Part shown: positions 8,414 to 16,919 of the stretch, piece after piece
How positions within the stretch are numbered: position 1 is the stretch's first letter
Layout of the letters: each line of letters opens with the position of its first letter
Assembly: GCA_030536515.1 (NCBI GenBank)
Contig: JAUNPV010000003.1
Coordinates: forward strand, 1-64,000
DNA: 64,000 nucleotides
Origin: Eubacteriales bacterium
GTDB taxonomy: Bacteria; Bacillota; Clostridia; Oscillospirales; Oscillospiraceae
Reading direction: 5' to 3'
Made by a program: the position numbers and the translations under genes
The notes under the pieces: model-generated
What the model was told of the DNA's origin: nothing
Database searches by the model: none
What the model saw: the letters and a program-made list of their open reading frames with translations, nothing else

Positions 8414-8420
8414 TGGGAAT

Positions 8421-9926
8421 TTAATCCAAATCCTCGCCCGCGTCCCGGTATTTGCTTTCCATGGGGGAGGTGGTGTCGGCCTCGCTTTGGTAGCTTTTTA
8501 CCACCCGCTGGGCCTGCTCCACGGACAAAATGGTGCCCGCGCCGGCCACGCAGCCGCCGGGGCAGGCCATGCCCTCCAGGAGGTAGCCGTTGTACTTGCC
8601 CGCCTTGGCCAGCGTCATCAGCTTCCGGCAGTCCCGGAGGCCCTCGGCCCGGGCGGTTTTGATTTCCAGGTCCGGATGGGTCTCGTGGACCAGGTCGGTG
8701 ACCGCCTGGGCCACGCCTCCGGCCACCGCAAAGCCACGGCCCGCCGCCGTGCCCTCGTTCAGGTCGTTCAGCGGCTCGATGGTTTCAAAATCCACGCCCT
8801 TGGCCTCAAACATTCCCTGCAATTCCTCAAAGGTCAGCACAAAGTCCACGTCGGAGCGGATGGTCTCCCGGATAGCCTCCAGCTTCTTGGCGGCGCAGGG
8901 GCCCACAAAAACCACCTTGCAGCCGGGGTACTTCTTTTTCATCAGCCGGGCGGTGAACACCATGGGGGTCAGGGTCATGGAGATGTTCCTGGCCTCGCCG
9001 GGGAACAGCTTGTAAATCATGGCGTGCCAGGCGGGGCAGCAGGAGGTTGCCATATACTTCTGCTCACCCGGCACCTTTTCCAGGAAGTCCTTGGCCTCCT
9101 CGATGGTGCACATATCGGCGCCCACGGCCACCTCCACCGTGCGGCTGAAGCCCAGAGCCTTCATGGCGGCGATGAACTTGCCGGGGGTGGAGTGCTTGCC
9201 GAACTGGCCGATGAAGGCCGGAGCCACAATGGCGATGACCTTGTCCCCCCGGAGGATGGACTGAATCACCTGGAAAATCTGGCCCTTGTCCACAATGGCG
9301 CCGAAGGGGCAGGACACCAGGCACTGGCCGCAGGAGACGCACTTGTCCTGGTTAATCACCGCCTTGCCGTTTTCGTCGGAGCCGATGGCGTCCATGCCGC
9401 AGGCGGCCTGGCAGGGGCGCTCTAAATGGATGATGGCGTGGTAGGGGCAGGCCTTGGCGCACTTGCCGCACTTGATGCACTTGTCGGGGTCAATGAAGCT
9501 CTTGCCGTTGACGAAGGAAATGGCCCCCTTGGGGCAGACCTTCTGGCAGGAGGCGGCCAGGCAGTTCTGGCAGCTTTCGGTGACCCGGTACTGGTTCTCC
9601 GGGCAGGCGTGGCAGGCATAGGGGATGATGTTGACCAGAGGCGGCTCGTAGTAGGCCTCGGCCACGGCGGCGGCATCCATGCCGTCGGTCATCAGGCTCC
9701 GGGTCTGAACCGGCCGGACCCCCAGGCCCATGGCCAGCCGCACCCGCTCGCCGGCAATGGCCCGCTCCAGGAAAATAGACTCCCGGTGCAGGGGCTGGTC
9801 CCCGGGCACAATCACAAAGGGCAGGTCCTCGGCATGGCTGTAGTCGCCCCCGGCATAGGCCATCCGGGCCACCTCCGTAAAGACCTTCTTGCGGATGTCC
9901 GTAATCAGGGAAGGGATTCCTCTCAT
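8421..9926 (-). CDS. Monomeric ferredoxin-type [FeFe] hydrogenase
   Basis: A 501-aa protein starting at ATG 9926, with GGAGG 7 bases upstream. The N-terminal third carries many iron-sulfur cysteines (CHACPEN, CQNC, CIKCGKCAKACP, CVSCGQCLVSCP), so at least two 4Fe-4S ferredoxin clusters plus further cysteine groups. The H-cluster motifs are present: TSCCPAW, GPCAAKK and EGMACPGGC. It is expected to couple reduced ferredoxin to H2 production or uptake in the cytoplasm. The third motif continues VAGAGTI rather than the GGGQP of well-studied group A enzymes, so it belongs to a divergent group (possibly group B). No maturase or partner subunit is adjacent. Confidence 0.9.
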   Translation of the reverse strand: MRGIPSLITDIRKKVFTEVARMAYAGGDYSHAEDLPFVIVPGDQPLHRESIFLERAIAGERVRLAMGLGVRPVQTRSLMTDGMDAAAVAEAYYEPPLVNIIPYACHACPENQYRVTESCQNCLAASCQKVCPKGAISFVNGKSFIDPDKCIKCGKCAKACPYHAIIHLERPCQAACGMDAIGSDENGKAVINQDKCVSCGQCLVSCPFGAIVDKGQIFQVIQSILRGDKVIAIVAPAFIGQFGKHSTPGKFIAAMKALGFSRTVEVAVGADMCTIEEAKDFLEKVPGEQKYMATSCCPAWHAMIYKLFPGEARNISMTLTPMVFTARLMKKKYPGCKVVFVGPCAAKKLEAIRETIRSDVDFVLTFEELQGMFEAKGVDFETIEPLNDLNEGTAAGRGFAVAGGVAQAVTDLVHETHPDLEIKTARAEGLRDCRKLMTLAKAGKYNGYLLEGMACPGGCVAGAGTILSVEQAQRVVKSYQSEADTTSPMESKYRDAGEDLD

Positions 9927-10046
9927 GTGTGTTCCTCCATATCGATTGATTTTCGGTATTATTCTACCACAGCCCCTTGGATTTTTCCACAGGAAATTGA
10001 AGAAAATTCCCCGGCGGCCCAGGGGTGTCATGCCCAGAATTATGTA

Positions 10047-10142
10047 CTGTCATTGCGAGCCAGTGCCGGAGCACTGGTGTGGCAATCTATGTTTTGAACC
10101 ACTGAGGGCATAGCGAAAGGGAGGGCGTTTTGCCCTCCCTTG
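10047..10142 (-). terminator. F fragment and terminator after the ABC operon
   Basis: An F fragment (TGTCATTGCGAGCC..TGGCAATC, 10047-10087) is followed by a strong hairpin with arms AAGGGAGGGC and GCCCTCCCTT (10117-10142). The hairpin sits just past the stop codon of the leftward ABC permease gene. The T-run on the minus strand is short, so termination may be modest. Confidence 0.6.
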
Positions 10143-10149
10143 GTTGGGG

Positions 10150-12042
10150 TTATTTGGTTGAAGTGGGTTCTGCGTATTTTTCTGCGATGTAGGTGGACTG
10201 CTGGTCGTAGTCGCCCTCTCTGGGTTCCAGATTCAGCTCCTTCAGCACGTCCCGGTCCTGAAGCCATTGCAGGGTGTTGGCGCAGTCGGGGTAGACGGAC
10301 AGGTAGGCACTGTACCGCTTACCTTCCAGGTTCACATCAATGGAGCTGCGGACCACGGTCTCGTCATAGGGACTGCCGAACCAGCCTTTATTCCGATGGT
10401 AGAGCCAGCCCTGGGCCATGGTGCCGGCCTCGCAGTCGGCATAGAAGGCCGCCAGGAAGCTGTCCAGCTCCGCCTGGTCCCGGATGGTGATTCCCTGCTT
10501 GGGGCCATTGATATATAGGCTTTCCAGCTGGCTGATGTCAAATACACCGAAGTAGTCGCTGAGAACCACCTCCGGCCGGGTCCACAGGCTCAGAGCCGCC
10601 TGGGCCGTGGGGCCGTCCGCCCAGACCTGGTAGCGGCGCTTGACCTCGGAGCCGTTCTTCATGGTGTATTTCACGCAGAAGCTGGTGGTGTACCCGTAGT
10701 TATCCTTGGTGGAGTCGGCAAGCTCCTCCGCCGTCACCCGCTCATTCAGAGCCATGGCATGGAGGTTCATCACCGTTTCCAGGTCACCGGGCCGCTCCAG
10801 CGTGGGGAAGTCGAGGTAATAGTCCTGGGCAAAGCCCACGGAGGCCACATCCTCCGGGTCGGGCATCCAGGTTTCCAGGCCCAGCGGGTCCATGGCGGTG
10901 CCTGCAAAGGTCAACGCCACCACCGCCGCCAGCACCACCAGGCCCGGCACCGCCTGTTTCCGGAACACCCGGGCAGACCGCTCCAGCAGCATCCTGGCCC
11001 CGAACCAGCCCACCACCAGGCCCACCGCCAGGAACAGGAACCAGCCCCGGTTCCGGACGAAATTGCCCAGGCTCTGGGTGGCGTAATAGGGGTTGTAGCT
11101 TGCATCGGTCAAGCTGTCGTGGACAAACTGGAAGCCGTAGCCGCAGGCCAGGGCCACGCCAATCTGGAACAGAGGCTCCAGAGGCTTCACCGCCAGCAGG
11201 TCCCCCGCCGCTTCCAGCTTTCTCCGGCGGTACAGCACCAGGGACGCACCCAGAAAGACGATTCCCAGCAGCGCAATCACCGCCAGATACCCCCAGCCCT
11301 CGCCGGTGGTGAAGCTCATGCGCAGAGGGTAGCTCTCCTTGGCCAGCCACCAGTCCTGAAGCAGCTCGCCGTAGTCCGGAATTTCCAGCAGGTGGCTCTG
11401 CTCCGTGATGTTCAGCATGGGGCTGAAAACAAGCAGCTTTTCCTCGCTGCCGGGCACCAGGCCGTACAGCATGGGCTGATACAGGCTGTGCACCACCGCC
11501 GCCACGGCCCCGGCCAGGAAATTGGCCGCCCCGTAGCAGGCAATCATGCCCAGCCGGTTGCCTGCAAAGAAGCTGGAAAGGCAGGCCAGGCCGAAGAAGA
11601 ACAGATATTGCAGATTGACCGCCCCAAACACATACCAGGGAAGCATCCAGGCCCGCTCCACCACGCTGCCCATGGTCAGCACCGTGGCGAGGATGGCCAT
11701 AATCAGGGTGGGCACCAGGCTCATCACCAGGCCGGAGACAATGTGGCTGCCCAGCCAGGTCTCCCGCCGCAGGGGCATGGCGTGAAGGGCATAGCAGGAC
11801 CGGGCGGTATACAGGTCCCCAAACAGCAGCTGGGCCACCAGCATGGCGTAGCCGCAGTTGACCACCGCCATGAACATGGGCAGAGTGGTCAGATGATTGG
11901 CAAAGGAATGGTCCCGGTCCTCGTCCAGCAGCAGAAACACGCCCATCACCAGGGCCAGAATGTAGGCCCCCCACACCGGGGCAAACCGGGTCAGGTCCTT
12001 CCGGATGACTGTTTTGTTACAGCAGGATGTCTTTAACTGCAT
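10150..12042 (-). CDS. ABC transporter permease (ABC-2 type) with a large extracytoplasmic region
   Basis: A 630-aa membrane protein. The N-terminal half (about 1-320) has six or more hydrophobic segments typical of ABC-2 permeases, and two more segments lie at about 290-380. The C-terminal part (about 395-630) is soluble. The gene starts inside the 3' end of the ATPase gene (26-base overlap), so it is the translationally coupled third gene of a GntR-ATPase-permease operon. By analogy with YtrA-type systems it probably exports or responds to cell-envelope-active compounds; the substrate is unknown. Confidence 0.85.
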   Translation of the reverse strand: MQLKTSCCNKTVIRKDLTRFAPVWGAYILALVMGVFLLLDEDRDHSFANHLTTLPMFMAVVNCGYAMLVAQLLFGDLYTARSCYALHAMPLRRETWLGSHIVSGLVMSLVPTLIMAILATVLTMGSVVERAWMLPWYVFGAVNLQYLFFFGLACLSSFFAGNRLGMIACYGAANFLAGAVAAVVHSLYQPMLYGLVPGSEEKLLVFSPMLNITEQSHLLEIPDYGELLQDWWLAKESYPLRMSFTTGEGWGYLAVIALLGIVFLGASLVLYRRRKLEAAGDLLAVKPLEPLFQIGVALACGYGFQFVHDSLTDASYNPYYATQSLGNFVRNRGWFLFLAVGLVVGWFGARMLLERSARVFRKQAVPGLVVLAAVVALTFAGTAMDPLGLETWMPDPEDVASVGFAQDYYLDFPTLERPGDLETVMNLHAMALNERVTAEELADSTKDNYGYTTSFCVKYTMKNGSEVKRRYQVWADGPTAQAALSLWTRPEVVLSDYFGVFDISQLESLYINGPKQGITIRDQAELDSFLAAFYADCEAGTMAQGWLYHRNKGWFGSPYDETVVRSSIDVNLEGKRYSAYLSVYPDCANTLQWLQDRDVLKELNLEPREGDYDQQSTYIAEKYAEPTSTK

Positions 12043-12898
12043 AGTTCACACCTCCCAGTTCATAAATAAAGATTTCCTCCAAAGAAAGAGGCAGAATGTC
12101 GGAATAGACAGGCTTGGAGGCCGCCACCTTGGTGCTGACCTCCCAGGGCTGGCCCCGGACGATGAGGGTTTTCAGCCGGCCGGAAATGCTCTCGTGGAGA
12201 ATGTCCAGCCCCTCGGGGGTGTGGCCCACCAGCTGGAGCTTCACGGTGCTGCCCTGCATATCCGCCAGGCTCCGCTCCAGGAGCATTTTGCCGTGGTCCA
12301 TAATGCCCACGTGGTCGCACACGTCCTCCAGCTCCCGGAGGTTGTGAGAGGAGATGAGCACCGTGGTCTCCATCTCGGCCACCTCCGCCAGAATCAGACT
12401 CATCACCTGCCGCCGCATCACCGGGTCCAGGCCGTCCACCGGCTCGTCCAGAATCAGCACCTCCGGCCGGGTGCACAGGGTCAGGTGGAAGGCCGCCTGC
12501 TTCTGCATTCCCTTGGAGAACCGCCGGACGGGGGTATTTTTCGGCAGCTCGAAAATGCTGCCCAGCTTTTGGTACAGCGCCTCGTCAAAGCGGGGGTAGA
12601 TGCCCCGGTAGTACCGGTGCATATCCTCCAAAGAGGCGGCGCTAAAATAGAACACGTCGTCGGGAATGGAGCCGATGCGGGATTTCACGGCGGTGTTTTC
12701 AAAAATGGGCTGGCCGTCCAGCAGGACGCTGCCGCTGTCCGGCTGGTAGACGCCGGTGAGATGACGGATGGCGGTGGATTTACCAGCACCGTTGGGGCCC
12801 ACCAGGCCGTAGACGGCCCCCTTGGGGACGGTCAGCGTCAGCTCGTCCAGAGCCTTGAAGCTGCCGAAGGTTTTTGTCACGTTTTTCAGTTCAAGCAT
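12017..12898 (-). CDS. ABC transporter ATP-binding protein
   Basis: A 293-aa ATPase. Walker A GPNGAGKST (about residues 34-42), signature RRFSKGMQKQ (about 130), Walker B VLILDEP (about 155) and the H-loop region LISSHN are all present. It belongs to the drug/lantibiotic-export type of ABC-2 ATPases. It overlaps the regulator by 8 bases upstream and the permease by 26 bases downstream, indicating a tight operon. Confidence 0.93.
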   Translation of the reverse strand: MLELKNVTKTFGSFKALDELTLTVPKGAVYGLVGPNGAGKSTAIRHLTGVYQPDSGSVLLDGQPIFENTAVKSRIGSIPDDVFYFSAASLEDMHRYYRGIYPRFDEALYQKLGSIFELPKNTPVRRFSKGMQKQAAFHLTLCTRPEVLILDEPVDGLDPVMRRQVMSLILAEVAEMETTVLISSHNLRELEDVCDHVGIMDHGKMLLERSLADMQGSTVKLQLVGHTPEGLDILHESISGRLKTLIVRGQPWEVSTKVAASKPVYSDILPLSLEEIFIYELGGVNYAVKDILL

Positions 12899-13259
12899 GG
12901 CTTGCTCCTCCCTTCTGTATCCGGGAAATCAGGCTCTCCCGGGCCACACCCATGGCAATCAGCGCCGCCGTGGTGTCGTCAAAGGCCAAAAACAGGCGGC
13001 TTCGCTCCTGATTCTGGCACTGCTCGCTGCCGCAGACGAAGCAGCCCTTGCCGGGCACCGTGGCAATCCAGCCCTCCGCCTCCAGCTGGCGGTAGGACCG
13101 CTGGATGGTGTTGGGGTTGATGGTCAGCTCCCCGGCCAGCTCCCGGACGGATGGCAGCTTCTCCCCCGGCTCCAAAACCCCGGTGGTAATCTTTTCCCGG
13201 AACCCGTCCACAATCTGGGCATAAATCGGCCGGGCATCCCGGTAGTCTAAGTGAATCAT
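12891..13259 (-). CDS. GntR family regulator, YtrA type
   Basis: A 122-aa protein starting at ATG 13259, with AGGAGG six bases upstream. The winged helix (about 10-75, including LPSVRELAGELTINPNTIQRSYRQLEAEG) is typical of the short YtrA subfamily. These have only a small helical dimerisation tail instead of a ligand-binding domain. It is the first gene of the ABC operon and almost certainly represses its own promoter through the perfect palindrome at 13271-13299. Confidence 0.93.
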   Translation of the reverse strand: MIHLDYRDARPIYAQIVDGFREKITTGVLEPGEKLPSVRELAGELTINPNTIQRSYRQLEAEGWIATVPGKGCFVCGSEQCQNQERSRLFLAFDDTTAALIAMGVARESLISRIQKGGASHA

Positions 13260-13270
13260 ACCGTACCTCC

Positions 13271-13299
13271 TAACTGTACTATTTGTTCTAGTACAGTTA
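13271..13299 (-). promoter_or_regulatory. Operator for the YtrA-type GntR repressor
   Basis: Perfect inverted repeat with arms TAACTGTACTA and TAGTACAGTTA around a 7-base centre. It starts at the last base of the -10 box and ends just before the Shine-Dalgarno sequence of the regulator gene, so binding would block transcription. Confidence 0.88.
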
Positions 13300-13327
13300 G
13301 TATAGCAGGCCGGTCGCACCTTGTCAA
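13299..13327 (-). promoter_or_regulatory. Promoter of the GntR/ABC operon
   Basis: On the minus strand, TTGACA (13322-13327) and TATACT (13299-13304) are separated by 17 bases. Confidence 0.88.
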
Positions 13328-13443
13328 GTTTTGGAAGTTTAAGATATTCTTAAATGTACTTAACCCAGCCGTAGGGCGGCCTGCCCCCAGGCCGCCGCCC
13401 CTGTTAGCCATAGGGAAATATTCCATCGGGTCAGCCCCGCAAA

Positions 13444-13606
13444 GCCTTCCCCTTGAGGGGAAGGTGGCACGGCAAAGCCGTGACGGATGAGGTGTGTACA
13501 CGTCGCATATACTGCTGCGCGTCTGTAGTGTGTGGCGGGCAAACACCTCATCAGTCATAGCCCCCGTTTGGGGGGCTATGACAGCTTCTCCTCAAGGAGA
13601 AGCCTT
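13444..13606. repeat. D element 2
   Basis: Ends CCTTCCCCTTGAGGGGAAGG and CTTCTCCTCAAGGAGAAG. The inner hairpins are CACGGC/GCCGTG and TCATAGCCCCC/GGGGGGCTATGA. The arms are GATGAGGTGT and ACACCTCATC. Confidence 0.75.
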
Positions 13607-13746
13607 TGGATTGTGCTTTGGCTGAGTAAAGCCGATAAGCACATTCTTAAATGTGCTTAGTCCAGCCGTAGGGCGGCCTGCCCCCAGGCCGCCGTCCCTG
13701 TTAGCCCGTAATGCCGAAAACAGCAGGTTGTCATTGCGAAACCAGC

Positions 13747-13811
13747 GGTGCTGCCCGCAGGGAATCAAAAATCTCTATACTTGCCAGTGGCAAGTATACC
13801 ATAATTTATAG
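13747..13811. repeat. G element copy 6, nested in an F hairpin
   Basis: GTGCTGCCCGCAGGGAATCAAAAAT, hairpin ATACTTGCCagtGGCAAGTAT, ATAATTTATA. It lies between GAAACCAGC and GCAGACTGGTTG, in the same host position as copy 4 but in opposite orientation. Confidence 0.75.
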
Positions 13812-13946
13812 CAGACTGGTTGTGGCAATCCGTTCTCTCTTTTCATTTTTCCACTGGAAAAATGAACGGCTTGGTGCATAGCACCAAGCCGTGGGGATAC
13901 GGATTGCCACGCCAGTCTGAGGACTGGCTCGCAATGACAATGGATT

Positions 13947-14684
13947 TTAGTTTACCTCATAGAACATCCCGGCCAGCTCCTCGGTTCGGTCGTCTACGAA
14001 GCTGGCGCAGGTGAGGGTCAGGCCGTAGGCGCCCGCCCGGTAGTTGAAGAATTGCAACACATAATAGTCCATTCCCTGGACCTTGGCGGTGGTTTTCAGG
14101 GCCCAGGTCTCCCGGCCCAGGAAGGTGACGGCGGTCTTTTCCATGGCGGTGACCTCGATGCCCGCCTTCCCGTAGGCCTCCACCATCAGGTCCTTCTGGC
14201 CCAGGGTGGCGTCCACCACCTCCTCGTCGCTGAGAATCTGGAAGGCCAGCCGGGCGGACAGGTCCTGCTTGCTGTAAACCAGGTTCAGGCTGGCCATTTT
14301 CTCGGCGGACTCCGCCTGGAAGTCCGTGAACTGCTCCACGCCCTCCATCTGCTCGGCCAGCTCGCTGCCGTCCATGGCCTCCCAGACGGTGTCAGGCAGG
14401 TCCTGAAGCTCCTGGGCCCCGACAAAGACCCAGCTGTCGTCCAGGTCCACCCCGTATCCGGCATAGGAGTTTACATAACTTCCGCCCTCCAAGGTGCCCA
14501 TGCCCAGGGAATCCTCGGTCTCCGCCGGAGCAGTCTCTGTAGCCGGGACAGTCTCCGTGGCAGGGACAGCCTCGGTGGTAACCGGCGGCAGGGCCTCTAC
14601 GGTCCCCCGTTCCGCCTCCCCGCCGCAGCCTGCCAGAGTCAGGCAAAGGGCGGCGGTCAGCAGCAAAATTACAAACTTTTTCAT
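13947..14684 (-). CDS. Lipoprotein of unknown function
   Basis: A 245-aa protein with a lipoprotein signal peptide (MKKFVILLLTAALCLTLAGC; lipobox LAGC, lipidated Cys at residue 20). A Thr/Pro/Glu-rich linker (about 25-60, repeated PATET) and a soluble domain (about 65-245) follow. The domain looks alpha/beta and resembles many small Clostridia surface lipoproteins with no assigned role. The start overlaps the preceding 87-aa gene by 4 bases, so the two are likely co-translated. It is expected to be anchored on the outer face of the membrane. Confidence 0.8.
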   Translation of the reverse strand: MKKFVILLLTAALCLTLAGCGGEAERGTVEALPPVTTEAVPATETVPATETAPAETEDSLGMGTLEGGSYVNSYAGYGVDLDDSWVFVGAQELQDLPDTVWEAMDGSELAEQMEGVEQFTDFQAESAEKMASLNLVYSKQDLSARLAFQILSDEEVVDATLGQKDLMVEAYGKAGIEVTAMEKTAVTFLGRETWALKTTAKVQGMDYYVLQFFNYRAGAYGLTLTCASFVDDRTEELAGMFYEVN

Positions 14685-14944
14685 AGCATTTCCTCCAAAA
14701 TCGCCCGTGCCCGGGCCTCGTCCTCGGCGTAAATTCGAATGTAGTAGGTGTTCCGGTCGATTTTCCCCCGGGGGCCAAAGTCCCGTGGGTCCAGCTTGGC
14801 CCCGCAGCCGCAGACAGGCGTTTCCTCAAAATACCCGCCCCGGACCCCCGCCAGCCCCGCCCCCTTCAGAGCCGCCTGGGCCGCCAGCCACCTGTCCCGG
14901 CTTTTCTCCTGGAAAACCGTGATTTTCTTCCGAAATAACGGCAT
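14681..14944 (-). CDS. Conserved-looking hypothetical protein, 87 aa
   Basis: A short basic protein with a CGCG cysteine pair in the middle (TPVCGCGAKLDPRDFGP) and a C-terminal segment (NTYYIRIYAEDEARARAILEE) that looks like a small ferredoxin-like fold. I do not recognise the family. It starts 13 bases after the end of rlmD on the same strand, and its stop overlaps the lipoprotein start. It therefore belongs to a GNAT-rlmD-87aa-lipoprotein operon. GGAGG lies before its ATG. Confidence 0.7.
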   Translation of the reverse strand: MPLFRKKITVFQEKSRDRWLAAQAALKGAGLAGVRGGYFEETPVCGCGAKLDPRDFGPRGKIDRNTYYIRIYAEDEARARAILEEML

Positions 14945-14957
14945 AAATTCCCTCCTT

Positions 14958-16310
14958 TTATTTTTCCGTGACCAGGGTCACGATACTTTCCACATGGGCA
15001 CACCTGGGGAACAAATCCGCCGCCAGAGCGTTTTTGAGCTTGTAGCCCCGGGCTTTCAGCAGCGCCACGTCCCTGGCCAAGGTGGCGGGGTCGCAGGAGA
15101 CGTAGACGATGCGGCGGGGGGACATTCGGGCGAGGGCCTCGATGGTGTCGGCGTTCAGGCCCTTCCTTGGCGGGTCCACCACTGCCACGTCCGGGCGGAC
15201 GCCGGACTTTTCCAGCTCCAAAGCGGCGGCTCCTGCGTCGCCGCAGAAGAATTCCGCATTTTGGATGCCGTTTCGCACCGCATTGTCCCGGGCATCCTCC
15301 ACCGCCTGGGGGATTACCTCCACGCCGATGACCTTCCCGGCGGCCCCGGCCATGGCCAGGGTGATGGTGCCCACCCCGCAGTACAGGTCCAGCACCGTGT
15401 CCGCCTTCGTAATCTCCGCCTGGGCGATGGCGGCCTGGTACAGCCGCTGGGCCTGGTGGTGGTTCACCTGGTAAAATGACCTTGGGGACAGCCGGAACTC
15501 CAGGCCGCAGAGGGTGTCCCGGATGCAGCCCGGGCCGTACAGGGTGATAAATTCCTCCCCCAGGACGGCATTGCCCTTTTTGGTGTTGACGGACAGCACC
15601 AGGGTGGTAAAGCCGGGGATTTTTTCCAGGGCCTGGGTTAGGGCCTCGGGCCGGGGGATTTTGCGGCCGTTGACGGCCAGGCACACCAGAATCTCCCCGG
15701 ACACCGCCCCCCGGCGGACGTAAATGTGCCGCAGAAGCCCAGCGTGGGCGGTTTCATCGTAGACGCTGACCCTGTATCGGTTTACATAATCCATCACAGC
15801 ATCCTTCACGGCATCGGTCTGCTCCGGCAGAATCAGGCAGCGGGGGTTTTCCACCACCTGGTGGGTCCCCGCCCGGAAGAACCCGGCGTAGGCCCGGCCC
15901 TTTTTGCTGGACACCGGGTACTGGGCCTTGTTCCGGTAGCCCTGGCAGCTGGGGGCCGCCAGAATGGGAAGACCTTCCAGGGCCTCGCCGCCGATGCGGT
16001 TGAGGCAGGTCCTCACCCGGTCGGCCTTCAGCCGGGTCTCCTCATCGTAGTCCATGTGCCAGAAATCGCAGCCGCCGCAGAGCTTGGCCACAGGGCACGC
16101 CCGGTTCACCCGATGGGGGGATTTTTCCAGCAGCTCCACGATTTTCCCGGCGGCCCAGGTTTTCTGGGCCTTTTCGATGCGGACCCGGACCCGCTCTCCG
16201 GCAATGGCGTTGGGGATGAACACGGCGCAGCCCTCGATGTGGGCCACCCCCTGGCCCTCGGCGGTGTAGTCGGTGACGAGGGCCTCGTAAATTTCGTTTT
16301 TGGTCAGCAT
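14958..16310 (-). CDS. rlmD: 23S rRNA (uracil-C5)-methyltransferase, RlmD/TrmA family
   Basis: A 450-aa SAM-dependent RNA methyltransferase starting at ATG 16310, preceded by GGAGG. It has an N-terminal TRAM domain (about 1-60) and an iron-sulfur cysteine group CPVAKLCGGC (about 70-80). The Rossmann SAM site is VLDLYCGVGT. DPPRKG and the catalytic cysteine in VSCDPATLARD follow near the C-terminus. It adds a methyl to C5 of a uridine in 23S rRNA; the exact position cannot be told from sequence because Firmicutes carry several paralogues. It overlaps the GNAT gene by 7 bases. Confidence 0.93.
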   Translation of the reverse strand: MLTKNEIYEALVTDYTAEGQGVAHIEGCAVFIPNAIAGERVRVRIEKAQKTWAAGKIVELLEKSPHRVNRACPVAKLCGGCDFWHMDYDEETRLKADRVRTCLNRIGGEALEGLPILAAPSCQGYRNKAQYPVSSKKGRAYAGFFRAGTHQVVENPRCLILPEQTDAVKDAVMDYVNRYRVSVYDETAHAGLLRHIYVRRGAVSGEILVCLAVNGRKIPRPEALTQALEKIPGFTTLVLSVNTKKGNAVLGEEFITLYGPGCIRDTLCGLEFRLSPRSFYQVNHHQAQRLYQAAIAQAEITKADTVLDLYCGVGTITLAMAGAAGKVIGVEVIPQAVEDARDNAVRNGIQNAEFFCGDAGAAALELEKSGVRPDVAVVDPPRKGLNADTIEALARMSPRRIVYVSCDPATLARDVALLKARGYKLKNALAADLFPRCAHVESIVTLVTEK

Positions 16311-16774
16311 AGCACCGCCTCCATGCCCACCTTCAGGGGGTGCAGACCGGCCTGCTCGTAAAATTTCCGGGCCCCGTCGTTGCCGCTCCACACGTTCAGG
16401 GTCACGGCGTCGCAGTGGAGGGCCCGGGCGTGGGCCGTCACCGCCGCATACAGGGCGGTGGCGATGCCCGCCCCCCGGTGTCCCTCGTCCACGCACAAAT
16501 CGTCCAGGTACAGCACCCGCCGGTCCCGGAGCACCGGGTCATTTTCGGTGATTTGCAGGATGCAGAAGGCGTAGCCCGCCACGGCGCCGTCCATGTCCGC
16601 CACAAAAATCGGCCGGTCCGGCATGGTCAGCAGCCGCTCCAGAGCGGCACGGTCGTATTTCATGGCCCCGGCCCGGAAAATATCCGGCCGCAGCTGATGG
16701 TGAACCTCCCCCACCTGGGCTAGCAGGTCCAGCAGCCCGGGGATGTCGGATGGTTTGGCAAATCGGATGTTCAT
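16304..16774 (-). CDS. GNAT family N-acetyltransferase
   Basis: A 156-aa GNAT protein. The acetyl-CoA binding motif A is visible as LYLDDLCVDEGHRGAGIATAL (about 88-108; pyrophosphate loop RGAGIA). NVWSGNDGARKFYEQAGLHP near the C-terminus is the typical motif B. The substrate is unknown. It is the first gene of the operon with rlmD and has its own promoter at 16840-16869, divergent from the radical SAM gene. Confidence 0.9.
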   Translation of the reverse strand: MNIRFAKPSDIPGLLDLLAQVGEVHHQLRPDIFRAGAMKYDRAALERLLTMPDRPIFVADMDGAVAGYAFCILQITENDPVLRDRRVLYLDDLCVDEGHRGAGIATALYAAVTAHARALHCDAVTLNVWSGNDGARKFYEQAGLHPLKVGMEAVLC

Positions 16775-16839
16775 AAGAATCCTTCCATTTCTGTACTGCC
16801 GGGACCGGAAAAGCCGTTCCCGACGGATGTGTTTTTTCT

Positions 16840-16869
16840 ATTATAGCACAAAAAAATAACGGCGGTCAA
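16840..16869 (-). promoter_or_regulatory. Promoter of the GNAT-rlmD operon
   Basis: On the minus strand, TTGACC (16864-16869) and TATAAT (16840-16845) with an 18-base spacer. Confidence 0.65.
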
Positions 16870-16919
16870 CTTGAGAAATGGGGGGAAACATGGTAAAATT
16901 GCGGAAAGGAAGTGAAATT

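Larger units (their letters stand above)
7979..8420. repeat. Gene-free mosaic of palindromic repeats
   Basis: Two B-type units (from about 8017 and 8082), the second split by a G element, then the right copy of the H-I-C-A-A block (8181-8413). No gene seen. Confidence 0.85.
13328..13946. repeat. Gene-free mosaic of palindromic repeats
   Basis: E copies at about 13371-13397 and 13665-13692, a D element between them (13444-13606), and a long F element (about 13729-13938) carrying a nested G element. No gene seen. Confidence 0.85.
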
